The notes below the pieces were generated by a model that saw only the letters and a list, made by a program, of their open reading frames with translations, had not been told where the DNA came from and searched no databases. From Saccoglossus kowalevskii (lineage: Eukaryota; Hemichordata; Enteropneusta; Harrimaniidae), in the NCBI RefSeq assembly GCF_000003605.2, contig NW_003151257.1, positions 380,023 to 401,196 on the forward strand: DNA of 21,174 nt, in the 5' to 3' direction. Below, piece after piece: positions 1-7,369 of this stretch. A program made the position numbers and the translations under genes. Numbering within the stretch: the first letter of the stretch is position 1; each line of letters opens with the position of its first letter.

Positions 1-1505
1 ACATGTATCATTTACATAAGAGTACATGTACATTTACATAAGAGTACAATGTTACATTTACATAAGAGTACATGTACATTTACATAAGAGTACATGTACA
101 TTTACATAAGAGTACATGTACATTTGCATAAGAGTACATGGTACATTTGCATAAGAGTACATGTATCATTTGCATAAGAGTACATGTATCATTTGCATAA
201 GAGTACATGTACATTTACATAAGAGTACATGTACATTTACATAAGAGTACATGTACATTTACATAAGAGTACATGTACATTTACATAAGAGTACATGTAC
301 ATTTACATAAGAGTACATGTACATTTACATAAGAGTACATGTACATTTACATAAGAGTACATGTACATTTACATAAGAGTACATGTACATTTACATAAGA
401 GTACATGTATCATTTGCATAAGAGTACATGTATCATTTGCATAAGAGTACATGTATCATTTGCATAAAAGTACATGTACATTTACATAAGAGTACATGTA
501 TCATTTGCATAAGAGTACATGTACATAAGAGTACATGTACATAAGAGTACATGTACATAAGAGTACATGTACATTTACATAAGAGTACATGTACATTTAC
601 ATAAGAGTACATGTACATTTACATAAGAGTACATGTACATTTACATAAGAGTACATGTACATTTACATAAGAGTACATGTACATTTACATAAGAGTACAT
701 GTACATTTACATAAGAGTACATGTACATTTACATAAGAGTACATGTACATAAGAGTACATTTACATAAGAGTACATGTACATTTGCATAAGAGTACATGG
801 TACATTTGCATAAGAGTACATGGTACATTTGCATAAGAGTACATGGTACATTTGCATAAGAGTACATGTATCATTTGCATAAGAGTACATGTATCATTTG
901 CATAAGAGTACATGTGCATTTGCATAAGAGTACATGTACATTTGCATAAGAGTACATGTAATTTGCATAAATTACATTCATCATTTACATAAGATCATAT
1001 TCATTTGCATAATAGTACATGTAATTTGCATAAGAGTACATGTATCATTTGCATAAGAGTACATGTACATAAGAGTACATTTACATAAGAGTACATGTAC
1101 ATTTGCATAAGAGTACATGGTACATTTGCATAAGAGTACATGTATCATTTGCATAAGAGTACATGTAATTTGCATAAGAGTACATGCATCATTTGCATAA
1201 GAGTACATGTATCATTTGCATAAGAGTACATGTAATTTGCATAAATTACATTCATCATTTACATAAGATCATATTCATTTGCATAAGAGTACATGTATCA
1301 TTTGCATAAGAGTACATGTACATTTACACAAGAGTACATGTACATTTACACAAGAGTACATGTACATTTGCATAAGAGTACATGTATCATTTGCATAAGA
1401 GTACATGTACATTTACATAAGAGTACATGTACATTTACATAAGAGTACATGTATATTTGCATAAATTACATTCATCATTTACATAAGATCATATTCATTT
1501 GCATA
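1..1505. repeat. Minisatellite array with ~22-bp unit, truncated at the left edge
   Basis: About 65-70 tandem units of ~22 bp. The unit is built from the palindromic core GTACATGTAC, then ATTTACAT or ATTTGCAT, then AAGA. Variants include 23-bp units with an extra base (ACATGGTAC or ATGTATCATTT) and 16-bp units lacking the ATTT(A/G)CAT part (about 520-565, 741 and 1061). A distinct ~64-bp block containing AAATTACATTCATC and AAGATCATATTC recurs three times, with ATAAATTACA at 967, 1241 and 1461; the last copy forms the right boundary. Open frames on the reverse strand here are simply the repeat read through (22 is not a multiple of 3, so the peptide cycles every 22 residues) and are not genes. 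The array begins before the window. Confidence 0.97.
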
Positions 1506-1799
1506 TGTTCAAGTTTGATGGAAAACCTGCTTTAACAAAATCTATAAAAAATACAACTAATGAACGAATTTTTGTTACTTTTATTGTAACATACAAGCTT
1601 CAAATGACAATAAGTTCATGTTACTGGATTTTAACCAGCGTCAGTTTTTTGAAAGCACTTGAATTTTGAAGGCTACTCATCACCTTACACACAATAATTA
1701 GATGAAAAGTACATAAGACAATTAGTGCAAAGAAACACACAATTTAAAGACTTATTCAACATCCCTACTTCTAGTATAGACACCTATGCATAGTTTGAA
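1506..1799. other. AT-rich non-coding DNA, nothing identified
   Basis: Unique-looking sequence between the minisatellite and the first family A element. No open frame of note, no recognisable RNA gene and no tandem repeat. A short inverted pair GTTAC/GTAAC near 1573-1590 is too small to interpret. Confidence 0.6.
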
Positions 1800-2011
1800 T
1801 ACTGTAAAGGGGTTAATTATTCACTGGGTTTTAATTTAGCTTATTTCGCTGACTGGAAAAATGCGCTAAATTAAAACCCAGTGAATATGTAAAATTTAGC
1901 ATAGAACACATTATCTAAATGACGAAACCGTGAATTTAAAACCAACTGAATATGCCCGAAATGGTAAATCAGTGAAATTTAAACCCAGTGAAAATTAGTC
2001 ATTTTACAGTA
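1800..2011. mobile_element. MITE-like element, family A, full-length copy 1 (212 bp)
   Basis: The element starts TACTGTAAA and ends TTTTACAGTA, giving imperfect ~10-bp terminal inverted repeats. The outer TA at each end could be the TA target duplication typical of Tc1/mariner-type elements; that assignment is inference. The termini extend inward through a second inverted module (CACTGGGTTT near the left end, AAACCCAGTG near the right end). No open frame is present, so the copy is non-autonomous. It is highly similar along its whole length to 11459-11670, which has exactly the same length and ends, and this is what defines the boundaries. Orientation is arbitrary because the ends are inverted repeats. 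Confidence 0.88.
1819..1886. repeat. Perfect 22-bp inverted repeat inside the family A element
   Basis: The left arm 1819-1840 (beginning ATTCACTGGG) is the exact reverse complement of the right arm 1865-1886 (ending CCCAGTGAAT), with a 24-bp loop between. In the copy at 11459-11670 the same hairpin is present with a few mismatches. It may be a structural feature of the element or a relic of a nested insertion. Confidence 0.9.
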
Positions 2012-2883
2012 ATCCTTTTTTATGCAGAGCAGATCCAAATGATGATTAAAATACCACTTAATAATTTCTGAAATCTAAACTGGTTTCTTAAAGAATATAT
2101 ATCAATGAGCGTTGTAGAATTGATCCAGACGTACCTGTAGACAGATATTAATTTCTGTCATTTGATTGGCTTCATTTGCATTTGTGAGTATCATTTTTTT
2201 TTTTTTTACACGATTTTGAAATATGTGAAGGAGCTTCTATTTAAAAACCCTCTCACCAGTGCACTAGACAAATGTTGACATTTTCTATACAAGTGTCTTG
2301 TTTAAAATTGATGATAAAAATGAATTTGAGACAATGCACTCATGAGGCGTACTCTCTGCTCGGATTGAAAATGACACATAAACAAATACATGTGTGATAT
2401 GCACAGACACACATTACCTAGATTGCAGCACATCACAAAATCTGCTTGACCACCCAAATCCACTTCTAATTGAATTTTGAGAAAATGTCAGTTTCCATCA
2501 AGTTGGCAATGAATGAATTAACAGTGGGTAACGGAGAATAAAGTATAAAAAACCTTGATTTCCCTATCAGTAATCACGACAACAGTGAAGTATTCTCAGG
2601 ATTATCATTACTGATACTCTGGGATTCCACATTGATACTCGATCCTATTAGCCAAAAGCATAAATTCCTGGACACAACCATTTTTATGTGGGATACAGCT
2701 GGCAAAAACACGAGATATAGTCACCAGATGTTGCCCTGGATACATCCAAGTGTTTTATAAAACACCAGCAAATTTACACATCACAGTGCACAGCACATTA
2801 TTAAACAAGATTGGCCGCTGCATGTGTGTGAAATAAAAATATGTGCGATTCTGTGAGTTGACGTCTCTGCAAAATTTATGAAA
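2012..2883. other. AT-rich non-coding DNA with one T14 tract
   Basis: No gene or named repeat is recognised. A run of 14 T lies at 2194-2207. On the minus strand a splice-donor-like CAG|GTACGT lies at about 2129-2139, preceded by a short open frame of about 20 codons, but no acceptor or protein similarity supports an exon. Confidence 0.55.
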
Positions 2884-3096
2884 TACTGTAGAATACTTTA
2901 TTTTCGCTTGGAATTTATTTTCGCTATTTTCGCTGAAGGGATTATTCCGTGAAAATAAAATCCAGTGAATATATTTTTTTTCCTATATTTCACATTAAAC
3001 TCATCAAAAATTAGTGAAAATAAATTCCATACAAAATGCCCAAAAAAGCCTTTTCAGCGAAAATTAATTCCAGCGAAAATAAAGTATTCCACAGTA
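2884..3096. mobile_element. MITE-like element, family B, best-preserved copy (213 bp)
   Basis: The terminal inverted repeats are about 41 bp. The left end starts TACTGTAGAATACTTTATTT and continues CGCTTGG; the right end, read in reverse complement, starts TACTGTGGAATACTTTATTT and continues CGCTGG. Outer TA bases could be a TA target duplication. The interior has CGCTGAAGGG near the left arm and CCTTTTCAGCG near the right arm, again inverted. It has no coding capacity of its own; the open frames crossing it are incidental. Four diverged relatives in the window confirm it as a dispersed family. Confidence 0.88.
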
Positions 3097-3312
3097 CATT
3101 TGATACTCGTTTCCACTGACTCTAGTAAGAGCAACGTTCTCTTATCAGTAGAATGTATCAGCAGATTAGATGTAATGCTATACGGGAAATTAGTCAAAAT
3201 CAATTACTAAGATTGGGACTCGGTGGAGCACGGTCAAACTCAAGATGTTTATTCGAAGTCGCTTCAATATTCAAATTGATGTTCAATAAATCAACATCAT
3301 CAATTTCCAAGA

Positions 3313-3337
3313 AATATTACAATATTACAATATTACA
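3313..3337. repeat. Three tandem copies of an 8-bp unit (AATATTAC)
   Basis: AATATTAC is repeated three times in a row. It looks like ordinary replication slippage in AT-rich DNA. Confidence 0.9.
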
Positions 3338-4320
3338 AGACAAACTGGTAAAGCAGTGTTCGTGAGATTCTTTTGTTTTTGCCCGTGAATTATGGTACAA
3401 ATTACATATTCGCTGCTTTTTGTTTATAAATGCAAATTAATTTGTTGACCTTTTACTATTAAGTACATGTAATGGCTAAAATTAACAACATTCCAAATTT
3501 AAGTTGTGTATGTTCATATTTGAAATTAGAGGTGCCTGTACATAAATTGTACTAGTACTGCCGAGTACAGTATTTCCTCCATTAGAACTATAGTTCCAAT
3601 AAAAGCGCCCTTGAAACAAACATTAAGTTTACATGCTGAACAAATTATTTTGAAACTAGATTCACCTCTATCATTTAAAGCATACGTGTTTTTTAATAGA
3701 GCAAATTTGACACATGTTTTATCCTTCTTCCATACAACTGCATATAATTACATGAGCAACTGAAAAGTACACTGCAGGAGTTCCTGGATTTAAAGTTGCA
3801 TTTGATTTTTGAACGTTTGATTGTGTTCATTGGCTAGAGGTTTACATCTGACAGCATGATCGACTCTCCATGAAGCAAGCATTAAATGAACCTCATACAT
3901 GACAGAAAAACAATGCCAGTAACAGACAGCCACATAAACCTCTGAGGGCAATTTTATTTGCATGCAGTATTATAAACGCTATTACTGAAGCAAACTGTTT
4001 TCTGCGATATCAATATATTGACAGTTCCAGGAAAATATTGAAAACATTGTTATTATCTTTTGAAGTATTTCTATCAGCTGCCTTTCACATCAGTCATGGC
4101 AACCGGTACATCGAGGAAACAAATCCGGTGCACTGCCAATTGAGTAAAGTTTGGGAGAATTAATTAGAAATAATCAAGATCTTTTACACAAAAACAAACC
4201 TTGGAAAATGTTTGAAACTACCAGTGTTAAAATTCAACACGACGTCGACGACCTTATCAATAGCCTATTAGTCATCGAGATTGGGGTGTGGGAGGAGGAA
4301 CGAGCTGCAAATGTTATCTA

Positions 4321-4358
4321 TATTAATGAGAACTTAACATATTAATGAGAACTTAACA
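4321..4358. repeat. Perfect 19-bp tandem duplication
   Basis: TATTAATGAGAACTTAACA occurs at 4321-4339 and again without a gap at 4340-4358. The identity of the copies suggests a recent event. Confidence 0.97.
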
Positions 4359-4559
4359 CCAATGGCGAAATCATTATTGACAAAGGTAAACATCAAAAGA
4401 AAGCTTTTTAAATGGAAATTTATGTGGACACATAATGGTAGAATTTTAATAAAGAAAGACGAATTGTCACCTGTGGTCCATATTGCCGATGAAGAAAGCC
4501 TTACTAAGATATGCTAATGTCACCATTGTTATGTGTACTTAATGTATAACAACCAATCA

Positions 4560-4917
4560 TATTGATGGATCCAGACTCAATATATAATTGAACATCAATT
4601 TTATTGTTATTTCTCTATCATTCAATTTACAGTATTGTCATTTCACTATTACCACCATATTCATATAATTTTTCTCCTTATGTATTATGTACTCTTAAAC
4701 AATATATTAATATAATTTATGATTTCACTGTCCTTATCAGTTTTTTTCTGCTATCAGTGAATATGCAAGGGCTAGAGACTAGATTAGTTCTACTAGAACT
4801 ACCTCTCTTGTCCTCGCCAGATAGTTATGTATATCTCTATCTTCGTTTTGTACTTTGTAATGTAATTTATCTGGTGAAATAAAATTGTATTGTATTGTAT
4901 TGTATTGTATTGTATTG
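4560..4917 (+). mobile_element. Probable 5'-truncated non-LTR retrotransposon 3' tail
   Basis: The stretch ends in GTGAAATAAAATTGTATTG, passing directly into a (TTGTA) microsatellite. An AATAAA-type signal followed at once by a pentanucleotide tail is characteristic of the 3' ends of many non-LTR retrotransposons and related SINEs in invertebrates. The upstream part (GGGCTAGAGACTAG near 4770) would then be 3' UTR. No reverse transcriptase or endonuclease motif is present, so at most the terminal few hundred bases are here. The left boundary is a guess. It could alternatively be a chance microsatellite. Confidence 0.45.
4885..4917. repeat. (TTGTA)6 microsatellite
   Basis: Six perfect TTGTA units plus TTG. 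It sits at the end of the putative retrotransposon tail and may be its 3' terminus. Confidence 0.97.
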
Positions 4918-5606
4918 AACATCCAAAATATCCAACAGGCTGTATCACATGATAGAGGCATATGGCACAAAGGATAAAGCTATATGAACAAACAGCAACT
5001 ACTTAAGGGATGTCAAATTACATTCACACAGAATTTAGATTAAGGAAAGTGAAATCCCCAGATTAAAGCCGGGCTTAGTAGGCTAATGTAGTAGTGAGCG
5101 TGTAATTTTTAAGCTTTCCTGGTAATTGAACCCCCCCAGAAAGTGTGAAAATGTCTTTACACTGACAAAAATGTCATTCTTTGTATATTAAAGAACCACT
5201 GATTGATTCGCAAGTATTCCAGACCGAAAACAGCATGGATGAATGGTAACTCAAATAGCGATGAGGATAGTATCAAAATATTCAAAACATAAATTCCCTT
5301 TAAATTAATTAAAATAAATTTTAGCAACAATGAAAGGGTACATGTATGTACCGGTATACTCTCTTCCTCCATCTTTTTTTACTGCCATTTCAAAATGAGT
5401 TCAGTGGAATATATCAACACTAAAATATGGGTCATGGCTATCCAGGTGCAGTATTATTATTCACAGAGTGGGGAAACCTACATAAAGAAACATATTGCTT
5501 GAATACATACATATAATTATCTAATCATAACATCACACCCTGCACACATGGTTTAATATATGTTTAAGGTAGTTACAAAAAGTGAACAAATTTCCATGAC
5601 ATTATT
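4918..5606. other. AT-rich non-coding DNA, nothing identified
   Basis: No gene, RNA or repeat is recognised. A short run of C lies near 5131-5137. The reverse-strand open frame at 5157-5372 has no recognisable domain and is treated as chance. Confidence 0.55.
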
Positions 5607-5710
5607 ACTATATGGTTTTATTTATTTTTTTTTCACATTTTTTTTTTCTATTAATTAATATACAAAAATTACAATGACAAATTACAGACAAAACATACTA
5701 TGGTTTTATT
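5607..5710. repeat. T-rich stretch flanked by near-identical 14-16 bp direct repeats
   Basis: ACTATATGGTTTTATT at 5607-5622 and ACTATGGTTTTATT at 5697-5710 flank about 75 bp that begins with long T runs. This layout matches a short retroposed insert on the minus strand (poly-T at its left end, target-site duplication on both sides), but the repeats are not perfect and the insert is not recognised. Confidence 0.4.
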
Positions 5711-5745
5711 AGTCCCCGTTCGGATGAAGTCCGAAAACGGGGACT
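5711..5745. repeat. GC-rich terminal hairpin
   Basis: AGTCCCCGTT followed by CGGA pairs with TCCG followed by AAAACGGGGACT around a short loop, giving a stem of about 14 bp with one small asymmetry. It is strikingly GC-rich against its surroundings. Confidence 0.9.
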
Positions 5746-5886
5746 TATAATTCGGTCTCCGTCAGTGCATCCGTCTGGAGTCATATCTCAGAATCCCCTG
5801 GACCGATTCCGTTCATTCTTTGCATGTGCTTAGTACTTTATGTGGGACATATGCACATGCAGTGGTTTAGCGATTCGATTCAGAAT

Positions 5887-6330
5887 GGCTGACTGGCAGC
5901 CATCTTGTTTTTTGAAAATGTTGTATTTTGGACATGCTTTGTCAGTTGTCATTCAAACTTGGTACATAGATTATACATGTTAGGATACATGTCCATGACG
6001 ATTTATTTCACAATTGGATCAAAGACGGTCGACTGGCAGGCATCTTGTTTTTTTATGCGGTATCTTGGACGTGCTCTGTCAGTTTTCATTCACATTTGGC
6101 ATATACATGTACTTTATACATGTTAGGATGCATGTCCATGACAATTTGTTTCAAAATCTGGTCAAGGATTGTCGATTGACAGCCATCTGACTTCTTGGCC
6201 TTACTGCTATATTTCCACAATTTATGTACCATTTTCATTCATATTTGGCACATACATCATACATATCAGTGTGTTTCATAATCAGATCAAAGATGGCTGA
6301 ATAATGGCTGTTTTTATTTTTGGCCATATT
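5887..6330 (+). repeat. Three diverged ~140-bp direct repeats inside the hairpin-headed element
   Basis: Units start at about 5887, 6027 and 6169 with GGCTGACTGGCAGCCATCTTG-like sequence (written variably: GACTGGCAGGCATCTTG, GATTGACAGCCATCTG) and share TTGGACATGCTTTGTCAG, then TTTTCATTCA, then TTGGCACATACA and GGATCAAAGA blocks. Lengths are about 140, 142 and 124 bp; a partial fourth unit starts near 6293 (ATGGCTGAATAATGGCTG). The divergence between units implies an old internal amplification. No conserved open frame runs through the units. Confidence 0.85.
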
Positions 6331-6478
6331 ACTACTACAAGGAACACGTGTTTTGATGTAAATAAACAATCTGTTGTATACGCCACTTGGAACTCAAGTT
6401 TCAAGGACACGCTCGCGACAACTCCTCCGCTTTAATATGACGAGCACAAATCGAACTTTCAAAAATTTAACGGGGACT

Positions 6479-6962
6479 GTGTCATTTTCAATGACTTGTT
6501 TTATACTATTCGCATTAAAATACATAGGTCAAGTACCCATGAAAATAGTAGATTTTCAGCTACATTTTTTTATCAATGGTTTCTATGGCAACATCTTCTC
6601 TCACCATAAATTAATATTTTGTTTTGTTACATATGGTGAAAAAATCTTGTTATGATATGAAAAATGATGGTTGTCATGAATTATTAAGACATTCTGATGT
6701 CTGATATTTTTATTGCTAATATTTTTTTTTTTATAAAATATTGTCTTAATATGGCTTCCCATTATAACTGTTCAATTAGTTTGTATCATGTTAGACAGCA
6801 ATTTAAAAAGTCGATGATCTGTAACAATAATTATGCAACATTCTTTAAAACAAAAATTGTGACAAATTTTTCACTTCTAGTTGTTAGGCTAAACACAGGT
6901 ATTTAATTTTAGAAGGAATTTGAATTTTCAATGCTTGCAACTGATCAGGTCAGAATTCAATG
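6479..6962. other. AT-rich non-coding DNA, nothing identified
   Basis: Two overlapping-scale open frames (6374-6655 and 6697-6906) give hydrophobic, low-complexity products with no recognisable domain and are treated as chance. No repeat family is recognised. Confidence 0.5.
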
Positions 6963-7152
6963 ACACTAAATTTCTTTATTTTTCACTCAGAATTTATATT
7001 CGCTGTTTTTACTAAGAATTTAAATTCGCTGTTTTTACTGAAGCAACAAATTAGTTAAAATGAACTTATAAAAAATAAAAACTTCAAACAAAACATTCAA
7101 TATGTCTTTTCAGCCAAAAATAATTCCAGCTTAAATAAAGTATTTCTCAGTA
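6963..7152. mobile_element. Family B MITE-like element, decayed copy
   Basis: The right end (CTTTTCAGCC, then TAATTCCAGC, then AAATAAAGTATTTCTCAGTA) matches the right end of 2884-3096. The left side keeps TTCGCTGTTTTTACTGAAG, corresponding to the TTCGCT...CGCTGAAG module. The left terminus is poorly preserved, so the start is approximate. It contains a 26-bp tandem duplication not present in the other copies. Confidence 0.7.
6985..7036. repeat. 26-bp tandem duplication within the decayed family B copy
   Basis: 6985-7010 and 7011-7036 are 26-bp copies differing at two positions; both end in TTCGCTGTTTTT. The duplication arose after insertion or marks a sub-lineage of the family. Confidence 0.9.
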
Positions 7153-7160
7153 GTATGCCA

Positions 7161-7369
7161 TTGGTGAATTTTAGTTGACTTGTGGTTCGCTAAAAAACCA
7201 TGGATTTCTATTTTTGCTGATAAATGAAATTTGTTATCATGTGAACAAAGTATAAACTTACAATAGAACTCATTGTTTCAGAAAAAAGTATAAGATTTTA
7301 CAACCCAGTAAAGTTCAAATATCAAAATAGTGAAATTAAATACCAGTGAAAAATGATGCCTTTACAATA
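7161..7369. mobile_element. Family A MITE-like element, heavily decayed copy
   Basis: The right end (AGTGAAATTAAATACCAGTG, then AAAAATGATGCCTTTACAATA) aligns with the right end of the full family A copies. The interior shows weaker matches (TTTTTGCTGA). The span of about 209 bp fits the family length of 212 bp. It lies directly beside a decayed family B copy. The left end is uncertain. Confidence 0.5.

Larger units (their letters stand above)
3097..4559. other. AT-rich non-coding DNA, no gene recognised
   Basis: Contains short open frames (for example 3153-3365 and 4151-4345) whose products resemble nothing I know and whose length fits chance. It includes a small three-unit repeat at 3313-3337 and a 19-bp tandem duplication at 4321-4358, listed separately. 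A stretch near 3563-3610 (TACAGTATTTCC, then AATAAAAGCGCC) may be the end of another small mobile element but has no second copy here. Confidence 0.55.
5711..6478 (+). mobile_element. Hairpin-headed dispersed repeat, about 770 bp
   Basis: Begins with a GC-rich hairpin at 5711-5745, followed by a CCGTCAGTGCATCCGTCTGG segment and then by three diverged ~140-bp units. AACGGGGACT at 6469-6478 repeats bases from the hairpin and is taken provisionally as the right end. From memory, repeats headed by a stem of the AGTCCCCGTT type and followed by CCGTC runs are common in bivalve genomes; I cannot give the family name. No transposase or reverse transcriptase is encoded, so it would be non-autonomous. 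The right boundary is uncertain. Confidence 0.55.

Noticed and set aside
433-1208. Reverse-strand open frames made of repeated MYSY/HVLLCKCT peptides
   Set aside because: They are the 22-bp minisatellite read in a frame without stops; unit length variants (16, 22, 23 bp) shift the frame freely, so there is no sign of protein selection.
1-1505. CRISPR array
   Set aside because: The units are contiguous with no unique spacers, and the context is eukaryotic; it is a minisatellite.
3836-3943. AGAGGTTTA/TAAACCTCT inverted pair as ends of a small mobile element
   Set aside because: Only 9 bp, no second copy in the window, and no target duplication seen.
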